15,655 nt of DNA from an uncultured Blastocatellia bacterium (GTDB taxonomy: Bacteria > Acidobacteriota > Blastocatellia > Pyrinomonadales > Pyrinomonadaceae). The position numbers were made by a program, and so were the translations under genes. The stretch is from assembly GCA_946480785.1 (NCBI GenBank), contig CAMLLD010000106.1, positions 1 to 15,655 on the forward strand, in the 5' to 3' direction. Of this stretch, positions 1 through 9,175 are shown one piece after another; within the stretch, counting starts at the first letter, position 1, and every line of letters starts with the position of its first letter. The notes beneath the pieces are model-generated. The model made no database searches, was not told where the DNA came from, and saw only the letters and a program-made list of their open reading frames with translations.

Positions 1-56
1 GAGTGCGCCGACTCGTCGGCGCTTTGGCCAAAGCGGCGACCAGTCCCCGCACTCCA
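1..56 (-). repeat. Palindromic element, copy 1, inside the third condensation domain (cut by window edge)
   Basis: This is an imperfect palindrome with about 28-bp arms around the perfect core CGCTTTGGCCAAAGCG. Only 4 arm positions mismatch. It is read in frame as WSAGTGRRFGQSADESAH just after the VTDLTSEEA segment of the condensation domain. It matches copy 2 at all but one of 56 positions. The outermost 2 bp of the element lie beyond the left window edge. Confidence 0.9.
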
Positions 57-3000
57 AGGAGGCGCCTCTTCACTCGTCAGGTCGGTAACCGGCAAGTCCA
101 GTTCAGCCGGCGGATGAATGAGCTGATGCGGTTGGCCATCACGAACAGCGAAGGTCGTGCGCAGTGCTTCGTGACGGCGAACGATCTCGGTAAGCGTCGC
201 ACGCAGCGCAGCAAGATCGAGTCTGCCGCTGAAGCGAACGGCGAGCGGAATGTTGTAAGCCGGTGAGTTCGGATCGAGTTGATGAATAAACCACAGCCGC
301 TGTTGCGCGTACGAGAGCGGTAACAAATCTCCTCGCGGAACACGCTCGATGGACGGAGCAACCAGTCCGCTCGTCTTCTCCAGCGCCAGGTCGATGTTTT
401 GGGCCAGGCCCGCCACCGTTGGCGTCTCAAATACCTGACGCAACGCAATCTCGACGTGGAAAAGTTCGCGCACGCGCGAGACTACCTGCGTCGCCAACAG
501 GGAGTGGCCGCCCAGTTCAAAGAAGTTGTCGTGAATCCCGACCTGTTCGACGCCGAGTAATTCCGCCCAGATTCCTGCGAGCACCTCTTCAGCCGGTGTG
601 CCCGGCGCGACAAAAGTCTCACCTGATTCGGGCCGCGCAGAAGTCGGCGCGGGTAAGGCCTGTCGATCGACCTTGCCGTTGGGCGTGAGTGGTAGCGCAT
701 CGAGAAAGACAAAGGCCGACGGCACCATGTATTCGGGCAGTCGCTCTTTAAGAAAACCGCGCACTGAGCGCAACGTTCGCGCCTGGTCTTGCTCCGCAGT
801 TGCTATGACTCCTCTGACGACATACGCCACGAGACGCTTTTCACCCGGCTGATCTTCCCGCGCCAGCACAACTGCTTCGCGCACGTCCTCGTGCAAGTTC
901 AGCGCAGCTTCGATCTCCGCCAACTCGATCCGCAGCCCACGTAGCTTGACCTGATGGTCCATGCGACCGAGTAGTTCGATGTCGCCGCTGGAACGATAAC
1001 GAGCAAGATCGCCCGTTCGGTACAGACGCGCGCCCGGTTCTCTACCGAAAGGATGTGGCATGAAGCGCTCAGCAGTCTGCGCGGGATCGTGCAGGTAGCC
1101 ACGCGCCACACCCACGCAACCGATATAGACTTCACCCGAGACGCCAACGGGAACCAGATTCAGTCGCTGGTCGAGAGTGTAGAGTTGCGCATTCGCGATC
1201 GGCTTCCCGGCGAGTGCGGTGCCCGACTCCATGTGTCCGCGTGGAATAACCGTGTCCGCGCGCGGAACAACATAGAGACTCTGCGACATCGTGCATTCCG
1301 TTGCGCCGTACTGGTTAACGATTGTCAGCGCGTCGCCGAACGTCGCGCGCGCTTTCGCACATTCCGACAACAGCAGGTTCTCGCCGCTTGTGAGGATCAG
1401 GCGTAGATGCTCGGGCGCGTGGGCGCGACTGTGCGCCGCGTCCGTTAGTGCGTGCAAGAGCGACGGGACGACGCTGAGCAAACAGGTCACACGCTGCTCT
1501 GACATCGTGGAGAGCAGGATCTCCGGATCTCTGACGTCAGTGTTATTGACAAGCACCAGACGCGCGCCGGTGACGAGCGGGTTGAGAATGTCGCGCACGG
1601 ATGCGTCGAACGAGAGCGAGGCCAGTTGCAGGACTGTATCGGCACCTGTTAGCTCGTAAGCTTTGTTGTTGAAAGTGAGGTAGTTGACGACGCCTCTGTG
1701 CGAAGTAAGCACGGCCTTAGGTTGGCCGGTCGAACCGGAAGTGTAGAAGAGATAGGCGAGCTGCTCTGGTCCAACAGCTATAGGACCTATAGGACTGACA
1801 GGACCTATTGCACTGACAGGATCTATTGCTCCGCTCTCCTCCGGAAACACGATCTCGCCATCAAACGGCGGGAGTTTCTCCAATAGATGTGGCCTCGCTA
1901 TGAGTAGGCGCACTCCCGTATCCGCTAGCAGGAACGCAAGACGTTCCTTCGGATACGTGAGGTCGAAAGACACAAACGCACCGCCCGCTTTGAGAATGCC
2001 GAGCAGCGCCACAACCATCTCAACCGACCGCTCCAAAGCAACGCCGATTAACGTCTCCGGCGCCACACCCGATCCGCGCAAACGGCGCGCGGTTTGATCC
2101 GCGCGGCGATTCAACTCGGCGTAAGTAATCTCCTCGCCTTCACAAACGATCGCAATGGCCTCAGGCCGTCGCTCAACCTGTAACTCGAACAGCTCGTGTA
2201 CGAGTAAGTCCCGCGGATAATCGCTCTGCGTGTCGTTCCACGAGTAGGCCAACTGCGCGCGCTCCGCGACGCTCATAAATTCCAACTCGGACACGCGCCT
2301 TTCGGGATGGTCCAACGCGTCTTCGAGCAAGTTCAAAAAGTGGGCCACCATCCGTTCGATCGTCTCGGCCTCGAACAGATCGGAGCTGTAGCCCAGACTG
2401 CCGTCGATCACTTCGTCTCGTTCCTGCAAGTTCAGCGTCAAATCAAACTTCGCGGTCGCATTGTCAGCCGCCATCAACTCGAGACTCACGCCGGGCAATT
2501 CCAAACCTCCCAGCGGCGCATTCTGCAACTCGAACATGACCTGATAGAGCGGCGAATGACTCGTGTGGCGTTCAGGCTGAAGTTCTTCGACGAGTTTTTC
2601 GAACGGCACATCCTGATGCAGGTACGCTCCCAACGCGACCTCCCGCACTCGTCCCAACAACTCGCGAAACGTCGGCTCGCCGCCCAGGTCTGTGCGCAGC
2701 ACGAGGGTGTTGATGAAGAAGCCGATTAACTGTTCGGTCTCGATGAAGTTGCGCCCGGCGATCGGCGAGCCGACGACGATGTCCGCCTGGCCCGTGTACC
2801 GGTAGAGCAACGCCTTGAACGCCGCGAGCAGCGTCATAAAAAGCGTCGCGTCTTCGCGCCGGCTCAGCTCTTTTAAGCCGACTGTTAGTCGTTCAGAAAT
2901 AACGAACGGTTGATGCGAACCGCGAAAACTCTGCACGGCCGGACGCACGTGATCACTCGGCAACTCCAGCACCGCAGGCGCACCCGCCAACTGTTTCCGC

Positions 3001-4307
3001 CAGTAGGCCAACTGCTGCTCCAGCACTTCGCCTTGCAACCATTCTCGTTGCCACACCGCAAAGTCCGCATATTGAATCGCGAGCTCCGCCAGAGGTGACT
3101 CCGCCGCCGCACACAGCGACGGATAGAGCAGCCCAACCTCGCGCACGAGCACGCCCATGGACCACCCGTCGGAGACGATGTGATGCATCGTCACCAACAA
3201 CACGTGCTCCGCTTCACTTAGCCGCAATAGTCGCAGCCGCAGCAGTGGTCCACGTTCCAAGTCAAAGGGCAGCCGTGCTTCTGCTTCCGCTATGCGTTGC
3301 GCAGTGGCAATGCTGTTTGAATTGCGCCTCTCCATGGAGTGCGCCGACTCGTCGGCGCTTTGGCCAAAGCGGTGACCAGTCCCCGCACTCCAGGGTGACG
3401 CCTCTTCACTCGTCAGGTCAGTAACCGGCAAGTCCAATTCAGCCGGCGGGTGAATGACTTGCCGTGGCTGATCGTCATGTACGGCAAAGGTGGTGCGAAG
3501 TGCCTCGTGACGGCGCACGACTTCCGTCAGCGTCGCGCGAAGCGCGGCAACGTCGAGGTCGCCAGTGAGGCGCACTGCGAGTGGAATGTTATAGGCGGCA
3601 GAGCCGGGGTCGAGTTGATGAATGAACCAGAGCCGCTGTTGCGCGTAGGAAAGCGGCAACGGTCCGGACCTGTCAACGGGTTCTGGCCGCGACGGCTTCA
3701 GCGTGTTGCCGGCGCGGAGTTGCGTATCGATATTCTCTGCCAGTTCTTCAACCGTCGGCGCTTCAAACAGCGTGTAGAAAGGCACTTCAACCTGAAACGC
3801 TTCGCGCACGCGTGAGATCACCTGCGTCGCCAGCAGCGAGTGCCCGCCGAGGTCGAAGAAGTTGTCGTATACCCCGACTTCTTTGACATTCAGCACTTCC
3901 GCGAACAACTCTGACACTCGCCCTTCGGTCGCGGTGCGCGGCTCGATGAAGGCCGCTTGCAACTCGGGCCGTTCCGAATCGGGCGCAGGCAGCGCGTGGC
4001 GGTCAACTTTGCCGTTGGGGGTGAGCGGTAAAGAGTCGAGTAACACGAACGCCGACGGAACCATAAACTCCGGCAGTCGCTCCTTTAAATAGCTGCGCAA
4101 CTCACCGGCCGCTAATGTCGTCCCCTGCTCGACGACTAGATAAGCAACCAGACGCTGATCGCCGGGCGTATCTTCACGCACGATGACGATCCGTTCGCGC
4201 ACCGCCGGATGGCTTCCCAAAACAGTTTCAATCTCACCCGGTTCAATGCGGAAGCCTCGCACTTTGACCTGCTCGTCGCTGCGCCGGAGAAATTCGATGT
4301 TTCCGTC
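1..4307 (-). CDS. Nonribosomal peptide synthetase, continuation in the shifted frame (partial; A-end, T, C, A, T, C)
   Basis: This is the same megagene read in the other frame from the frameshift near 4307; I checked it codon by codon and found no stop down to position 1. In coding order it holds the end of the first adenylation domain (A8 DEQVKVRG, A10 NGKVDR near 4000), a carrier domain with DNFFDLGGHS (phosphopantetheine Ser at 3837-3839), a condensation domain (about 3663-2330, HHIVSDG at 3165-3185), a second adenylation domain (about 2230-680; YTSGSTGQPKA at 1713-1745, SFDASVRD with Asp at 1605-1607, NQYGATE near 1300-1316), a carrier domain (DNFFELGGHS, Ser at 501-503) and the start of a third condensation domain. 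Second-domain specificity positions read D-A-R-V-L-S-Q-M-S, which I cannot match to a substrate. No epimerisation, methyltransferase or thioesterase domain is seen. The 3' end is outside the window. Confidence 0.9.
1776..1829 (-). repeat. 18-bp tandem repeat in the second adenylation domain (AIGPVS hexapeptide)
   Basis: On the coding strand an 18-nt unit close to GCAATAGGTCCTGTCAGT occurs twice and is followed by a third, degenerate unit. It is translated as AIDPVS-AIGPVS-PIGPIA. It lies in the linker directly before motif A3 (YTSGSTG). The unit is a multiple of 3, so copy-number change would keep the frame. The first adenylation domain has an unrelated sequence at this place. Confidence 0.85.
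3335..3392 (-). repeat. Palindromic element, copy 2, inside the second condensation domain
   Basis: This 58-bp imperfect palindrome has arms of 29 bp with 5 mismatches and the central perfect core CGCTTTGGCCAAAGCG. Its ends are TGGAGTGC and GCACTCCA. It is translated in frame as WSAGTGHRFGQSADESAHS, between condensation motif C2 (RHEALRTTF) and motif C3 (HHIVSDG). The first condensation domain has about 26 fewer residues between LTDL and PFDF and no palindrome. The mRNA should fold into a long hairpin here. Confidence 0.92.
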
Positions 4308-6918
4308 GGCCGAGGTCTCCACTTTTGTACAGCCGCGCCCCGGCCTCGTTTGTGAAAGAATCAGGAATGAATTTCTGCGCCGTCAGTTCGGCATGATTGA
4401 GATAGCCGCGCGCAACACTCGCGCCGCCGATATGAATTTCTCCAGCTACTCCGATCGGAACGAGGTTTCCCTGCGCGTCGAGCACATGCAATCGCATCTT
4501 TCCGAGCGGCTTGCCGACCATCTGGTGGCGCAGCGTATCGACGTTCGTTACCCGATAATGGCTACAGATGATCGTGGCCTCGGTTGGTCCATACAGGACG
4601 TTTATTCGTGCTGACGGAAACGCCCGTTTCATCTCCCGTAACAGGTCGGGCGCGACAGCCTCGCCGCCGATGAAGATCTGTCTTACTGATTCAAACCGGC
4701 GCGGCTCGCGATCGGTTTTCAGTGAGTTGAGAATCTGCTTCATCGCCGCCGGGACGGCCTGTATGCACGTCACCTTTTCCAGCACGCGGGTCGTGTGGTC
4801 CAAGTCCAGCAGCTCCGCGTTGGTGACGAGCCGGCACTGCCCGCCCGCGAGCAGCGGAGTGAGCAACTCAAAATAGAAAATATCGAAAGCGAAAGGCGCG
4901 ATGCACGACATCACGTCCGCGGCCTGAAACTCGAACGCCTCCTGCGCGGCGAACATCGTATTGCAGAGTTGTCGATGCTCGACGAGCACGCCTTTCGGCT
5001 GACCGGTGGAACCCGACGTGTAGATCACGTAGGCAACGTTCTCAGCCTTGATGTTGAGTGAGGGATTTTCCGCGCTGTAGTGTGTGCGGTCTTCGTCATC
5101 TAGCTCGATTACGATCGCGGGATCCGCCGGCAGTTTCTCCAGCAGGTGCTCCTCGGTCACCACCACCGGCGACTGCACATCAGTCAGCAGGAAAGAGAGT
5201 CGTTCGAAGGGTTGTTGTGGATCGACCGGCACGAAGGCCGCACCCGCTTTAAGGATGCCGAGTATCCCGACAATCAACTCCGTCGAACGCTCCGCGAGCA
5301 GCACGACGCGCGTGTCCGGTACGACTCCCGAATCGCGTAGCTGATGGGCCAACCGGTTCGCCTTCGCATTCAACTCGGAGTAAGTCAGCGTTTTCTCGTT
5401 ATCACTCACGGCCGGAGCGTCAGGGCTGCGCTCAACCTGCGCTTCAAACAACTCGTGCAGACACCCGGCCGAAGCGTAGTCCCTGTCCGTCTGGTTCCAT
5501 TCAAAGACCAGATGCTTGCGTTCCGTCTCGGTCAGCAAGGGCAATTCTGAAAGCGCGTCGTCCGGGTGCGCGGCAACATGCTCGAGCAGCGTCACAAAAT
5601 TTCCGCACAGGCGGCGGATCGTTTCCGCGTCGAATAGATCGATGTTGTACTGCAACGAGCCGTACGTCTCTTCGTCCGTCTCGAGTATGTTCAACGTCAA
5701 ATCAAAGAGCGCCGACGTCACGCCGAGGTTAAGCGGCGACACACGCAAACGCGGCAGTTCGAGATCTTCTTCCGGCGTGTTCTGTGAAGCGAACATCACC
5801 TGAAACAACGGCGAGTGGCTGCGGCTGCGTTCCGGCCGCAACTCTTCGACCAGCTTTTCAAACGGCAACTCCTGATGTGCGAGCGCGCCGACACACGTCT
5901 CGCGAACATTCGCCAGCAACTCACGAAAACTCCATGCGGCGGAGAGCCGCGTACGCAGCACGAGGGTGTTTATGAAGAAGCCAATGAGTTGTTCGGTTGC
6001 GGTCTGGTTGCGGTTGGCGACCGGCGAGCCGACCACTATGTCGTCCTGCCCGGTATAGCGATAAAGCAGCGTCTGAAAACCCGCGAGCAACAGCATGAAC
6101 ATCGTCACGCCTTCGCGTTGGCATAACCGGTTAAGCGCGCGCGACAAATCTTTCGAGAGCGTGAAGACTTCGCTTTCGCCTTTGAAACTCTGGACGGCCG
6201 GACGGGGCCTATCACCCGGCAACTCCAGGACCGCCGGCGCTCCTTCCAACTTTTCCTTCCAGTAATTCAGTTGCTCCGCTAATACTTCGCCCGCGAGCCA
6301 CTCGCGCTGCCACTGTGCATAGTCCGCGTACTGGATCGACAGTTCCGCGAGCGGTGAAGGACGGCCGGTTGAGAAAGCCGTGTAGAGCGCGGCGACTTCA
6401 TGGACCAGCACGCCCATGGACCAACCGTCCGAAACGATGTGGTGCATCGTCACCGACAAAACATGTTCTTCCTCTGCGAGCCGCAGGAGGCTCGCCCGCA
6501 ACATCGGGCCACGCGCAAAGTCGAATGGTTGTAAAGCGGCTTGCAGCGCAAGACGTCGTGTCTCGGCTTCGCGCTGATCGGTCGGCAGGTCACTTAAATC
6601 TGTGAGTGGGAGTTCGAGCTCGCGGCTCGCGGCAATCAACTGTACCGGCTCGCCGTCCAACGCATCGAAAGTCGTGCGCAATACTTCATGCCGGCGGACG
6701 ATTTCATTCAACGTTCGTTCGAGCGCGAGTATGTCGAGTTGGCCCGACAGGCGTAAAGCAAAAGGCATGTTGTAAGCAGCGTTCTGCGGATCCAACAGGT
6801 GCAGGAACCACAGACGCTGCTGCGCAAACGAGAGCGGAAATACAAATACTTCTTCTTCCGCCGCGTCGCACACCGGTGCGACGACTCGGGGAGAAGAGTC
6901 ATGATTGATTTGTGACAT
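4243..6918 (-). CDS. Nonribosomal peptide synthetase, N-terminal part (C domain and frameshifted A domain)
   Basis: This is the start of a modular peptide synthetase, which activates amino acids as adenylates and condenses them on carrier domains in the cytoplasm. Residues about 25-455 form a condensation domain with RHEVLRTTF at 77-85 and the catalytic HHIVSDG at 159-165. Residues about 480-870 form an adenylation domain: YTSGSTGQPKG (A3) at 633-643, FAFDIF (A4) with Asp679, YGPTEATI (A5) at 776-783 and YKSGDL (A7) at 864-869. Reading then slips and ends after about 20 meaningless residues. Aligning by eye to PheA gives specificity positions D-I-F-A-F-G-L-I-I; I assign no substrate. The protein opens directly with a C domain, so it probably extends a chain supplied by another protein, or lost a loading module. 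No clear ribosome binding site precedes the ATG, but the start fits the domain edge. Taken alone, this 891-residue product lacks motifs A8-A10 and would not adenylate. Confidence 0.9.
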   Translation of the reverse strand: MSQINHDSSPRVVAPVCDAAEEEVFVFPLSFAQQRLWFLHLLDPQNAAYNMPFALRLSGQLDILALERTLNEIVRRHEVLRTTFDALDGEPVQLIAASRELELPLTDLSDLPTDQREAETRRLALQAALQPFDFARGPMLRASLLRLAEEEHVLSVTMHHIVSDGWSMGVLVHEVAALYTAFSTGRPSPLAELSIQYADYAQWQREWLAGEVLAEQLNYWKEKLEGAPAVLELPGDRPRPAVQSFKGESEVFTLSKDLSRALNRLCQREGVTMFMLLLAGFQTLLYRYTGQDDIVVGSPVANRNQTATEQLIGFFINTLVLRTRLSAAWSFRELLANVRETCVGALAHQELPFEKLVEELRPERSRSHSPLFQVMFASQNTPEEDLELPRLRVSPLNLGVTSALFDLTLNILETDEETYGSLQYNIDLFDAETIRRLCGNFVTLLEHVAAHPDDALSELPLLTETERKHLVFEWNQTDRDYASAGCLHELFEAQVERSPDAPAVSDNEKTLTYSELNAKANRLAHQLRDSGVVPDTRVVLLAERSTELIVGILGILKAGAAFVPVDPQQPFERLSFLLTDVQSPVVVTEEHLLEKLPADPAIVIELDDEDRTHYSAENPSLNIKAENVAYVIYTSGSTGQPKGVLVEHRQLCNTMFAAQEAFEFQAADVMSCIAPFAFDIFYFELLTPLLAGGQCRLVTNAELLDLDHTTRVLEKVTCIQAVPAAMKQILNSLKTDREPRRFESVRQIFIGGEAVAPDLLREMKRAFPSARINVLYGPTEATIICSHYRVTNVDTLRHQMVGKPLGKMRLHVLDAQGNLVPIGVAGEIHIGGASVARGYLNHAELTAQKFIPDSFTNEAGARLYKSGDLGRRKHRISPAQRRAGQSARLPH
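4305..4312 (-). other. Frameshift site in the first adenylation domain, between motifs A7 and A8
   Basis: On the coding strand, the codons for GDLG are followed by a single base and then by DGNIEFLRR in a new frame. The second adenylation domain of the same gene has four residues (RYRS) at this place, so about 11 nt are missing here. The junction reads GGCCGAC, so slippage or misassembly between two GGCC copies is a simple explanation. Coding is intact for kilobases on both sides, so this is either a very recent mutation or a sequence error. Confidence 0.85.
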
Positions 6919-7237
6919 GGCTAATGAACTACGGGCTTATTCAGGGAGGACTAACTAACGCTCTTCCAGTTTCTCGCCAGGTACTTGTCACCCATGAGTT
7001 GTATTGGAAATTTTCTTTTTAATGGAGAGGATTCGCTGGAGATCAGTCAGCCGACAGGCTACCGCCCTTATCGATCAGTCGTTAAAAAATCGATCCGTGG
7101 TTGCCAATCTTTTCCGTCCGGTCATTTGTCCCGGTTGCCCGGGTAGTCGAGGTACGGAGATATTAATCGATCCTGTTCGCTATCGGAAACGACGACGAGC
7201 GTGGTGCTGTCTGCCGCCGAAAATCGGCTGTGATCTC
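6919..7237. other. Intergenic region upstream of the NRPS
   Basis: This 319-bp gap separates two minus-strand genes. An AT-rich stretch (about 7001-7025) upstream of the NRPS start could belong to its promoter, but I see no convincing -35/-10 pair. A small hairpin at 7130-7143 (CCCGG stem, GCAA loop on the minus strand) follows the TPR gene but lacks a T-tract, so it is at best a weak transcription end. Two GATCGAT copies flank a short A/T run near 7070-7095. Nothing here looks coding. Confidence 0.5.
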
Positions 7238-8728
7238 CTACTGAATCGACGCGAACTGCTTGGCGGAGTCGTAGAATTGTTTAGTGTCCCAGATCCTGAG
7301 ATCAGCGTTGTCTTTCAACTGCGCGAAAAGTTCTCTTGCGAATAACCGATCGTTCGCCAGCAGCGCTTTGTAGCACGCCCAGTTCGTATCGCGAGCGGTC
7401 GCACCGTATGTCTTCTGTAAATCAAGGAAGCCTTTTTTCAGTACCGCGTAGTGAGCAGGTGGTTTCTGCTTTTCGTTCCAATCGAAAACACCCGCAGTCT
7501 CGCTGATCAGAAAGTAAAGCAACGCGCTGTCCCCGCCGGTCCCCTCGGCGAAACTGTTGACATAGCCGCCTAACTCGCCCGGCTTTCCATGCCACTGCGG
7601 CAACAAATAGATCAGCTTCTGTCTGTAATGTTCGTACCAAGTGGGCTCATTTTTCACCGCTTCGCTAAACAACTTGTCGTAAGTTTCTCTTTCCCAACCC
7701 TGACCCAACGCAATCTGCTGCATCACTGAATACCATTTCGGGCACAGTTGGCGCCGGTGATCGATGCCCGTCACCAACGCTGTGTACGCCTGCTGCAGAC
7801 GTTCATAGAATCGCGCCCAGTTTTCCTGAGAGACTGTATTTGCCAAACCTTCACCGCGTGCTTTCCAGGCGAAGATGACGTAACACTGGGCCAACGCGGC
7901 TCTCGCCGTCAGTGAATTCGGTTTCACCGCCGTCCATTGTTTCAACAGTTCGAGATGTTGCTTCCACTCGTAGTCGGAGGTAGCGCTGAAAGGCCTTTCC
8001 AAACCCTGATAGATCTCTTGCAGCTTCCAATAACCGCCCGCAACTTTCTCTTTGGAAGCGCGCGCGTCATCGGCTGCCCGCTCGAGCAAATCGAAATCGC
8101 GATGAGTTAGGGCTTCGTAGAAGATGCCCGAGTAAACGAGCAGCGCATAATCATTAGTCTGGCTCTTAATGGGCACGATAGCCGGAAGCGCCGTCTGTTT
8201 TTTCTGTTGCGCGTAAGCAGCGACGTAGTCGCGCAACCGGCGGTACTCGAAATCCGGAACCAATTGCACCGCCTGGTCCAATGCGGTCAGTGCCTCGTCG
8301 GGTTTGTTGAGGAGATCGTAAGAGTTACCCATTAAGAAGTAAGCTTTATCGTATTTCGGATTAAGACGAATGGCTTCGCGAAACTGGGTTATCGCATCGT
8401 TGAACAGTTCCCTTCTGAAAAACACTTTGCCCAGCACGTAATGGGCCTTCGCAAAGTCTGGTGACAACTTGACTGCTTTCTCCGCTGGTTCGAGCGCCTG
8501 ATCGACGCGGCCCGAGTCGCAATACGCGAGGGCTAAATTCTTGTAAGCCTCGCCGAAGTTTGGGTCTGCCTGGATGGCGAGCTGGGCCTTTATAATCGCG
8601 GCGTCGTAATCGTTGTTCGTGATCAGAGCGTAGGCCTCTTTGCTCAGCGAGGCCGCGTCGATTTGTTGTGAGTAGCCGGTGCTGAACGCTGCGAGCACGA
8701 TGAATATAGCGACGGAGAAGCGTGACAT
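7238..8728 (-). CDS. Exported TPR protein with DUF4034-like C-terminal half
   Basis: A 496-residue protein. Residues 1-20 look like a Sec signal peptide (hydrophobic FSVAIFIVLAAFSTGYS), so it probably acts in the periplasm. About four tetratricopeptide repeats follow (roughly 26-160), with typical pieces such as AYKNLALAY, AHYVLGKVFF and AYFLMGNSY. Residues about 195-480 are helical and Trp/Tyr-rich; patterns such as YWKLQEIYQGLE, KQWTAVKPNSLTARAALAQC and FAWKARGEG resemble DUF4034. The match is from memory of the family. TPRs usually bind partner proteins; no catalytic motif is seen, and the role is unknown. The ATG has a good Shine-Dalgarno. It points toward the NRPS but is 319 bp from it, so co-transcription is not evident. 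Confidence 0.85.
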   Translation of the reverse strand: MSRFSVAIFIVLAAFSTGYSQQIDAASLSKEAYALITNNDYDAAIIKAQLAIQADPNFGEAYKNLALAYCDSGRVDQALEPAEKAVKLSPDFAKAHYVLGKVFFRRELFNDAITQFREAIRLNPKYDKAYFLMGNSYDLLNKPDEALTALDQAVQLVPDFEYRRLRDYVAAYAQQKKQTALPAIVPIKSQTNDYALLVYSGIFYEALTHRDFDLLERAADDARASKEKVAGGYWKLQEIYQGLERPFSATSDYEWKQHLELLKQWTAVKPNSLTARAALAQCYVIFAWKARGEGLANTVSQENWARFYERLQQAYTALVTGIDHRRQLCPKWYSVMQQIALGQGWERETYDKLFSEAVKNEPTWYEHYRQKLIYLLPQWHGKPGELGGYVNSFAEGTGGDSALLYFLISETAGVFDWNEKQKPPAHYAVLKKGFLDLQKTYGATARDTNWACYKALLANDRLFARELFAQLKDNADLRIWDTKQFYDSAKQFASIQ

Positions 8729-8735
8729 TTACTTG

Positions 8736-8739
8736 CCTC
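8736..8739 (-). promoter_or_regulatory. Ribosome binding site of the TPR gene
   Basis: GAGG on the minus strand, 7 nt before the ATG at 8728. It supports this start, which also gives a complete signal peptide. Confidence 0.7.
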
Positions 8740-8846
8740 GGAAGGTTAAGATTTCGCGGATGTTTATGAGGACACTGCGATTGGGGCAACAGTGCTGAGT
8801 CCAGAATACGGGCTGGCTATCTATTACGTCAATCAGTTCTAATGAA

Positions 8847-9169
8847 ATGAGCGACGAAAGGCACAATCCAGACTTCCTGGCGGATATTGCGGGCAAAGTG
8901 GCATCCGCGCGGTTCACTGGTTATTCAATGATTGGGCCGCGGCTGAATTTCTCACTGTCCCCAGTGCGATTCCGTTTAGCCCAGCGTCTTACGGTGGCAG
9001 TAGAGATTACGGCTTGATCGTTCTTGAAGACCTCGGCGACGTAGAAAGCCCCAATACTTTTGACGCCTTGTGCGGTGATGACGCAGAACTGGCTGAAGAA
9101 GCCTTGCTTGAACACGTTGCGCTGCTCGGTCAGTTACACGCAGCTGAGTCAGCGATGGAGTACAAGTGA
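8847..9169 (+). pseudogene. Eroded phosphotransferase (APH-like kinase) remnant
   Basis: From about 8921 to the stop at 9167-9169 one frame reads LFNDWAAAEFL, then YGGSRDYGLIVLEDLGD, then FDALCGDDAELAEEALLEH and ALLGQLHAAES. This is the pattern of the late N-lobe and hinge of APH-family small-molecule kinases (NEWxxLxFL, YGGDRExxLLVLEDLG, LLGDDPxxAEAAL, LGRLHA). Everything after the LHA helix is missing: the catalytic HGD and the Mg-binding DxE motifs are absent, and the Gly-rich loop and Lys are not found upstream. Residues before about 8918 fit better in a different frame from an ATG at 8847 (…ASARFTG), implying a frameshift of one base. I read it as a pseudogene with both ends lost. It stops 18 nt before the VOC gene. 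Confidence 0.6.
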
Positions 9170-9175
9170 ATTGAT

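Noticed and set aside
1..3392. The two palindromes as a CRISPR or IS end pair
   Set aside because: Only two copies 3.3 kb apart, with condensation, carrier and adenylation domains between them rather than spacers or a transposase.
3325..3405. AGAGGCG on both sides of palindrome copy 2, as a possible 7-bp target-site duplication
   Set aside because: The copies start 74 bp apart, which would shift the reading frame if it were a simple insertion with duplication, and the third condensation domain cannot be checked. A chance match is likely.
1..6918. Many long plus-strand open frames across the NRPS
   Set aside because: They are shadows of a GC-rich coding strand; none shows a domain.
7004..7345. 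Plus-strand open frame of 113 codons overlapping the end of the TPR gene
   Set aside because: It is antisense to the TPR gene end, has no ribosome binding site and no family-like pattern.
8921..9115. Minus-strand open frame of 64 codons
   Set aside because: It is the reverse of the kinase remnant, whose plus-strand frame gives clear family similarity.
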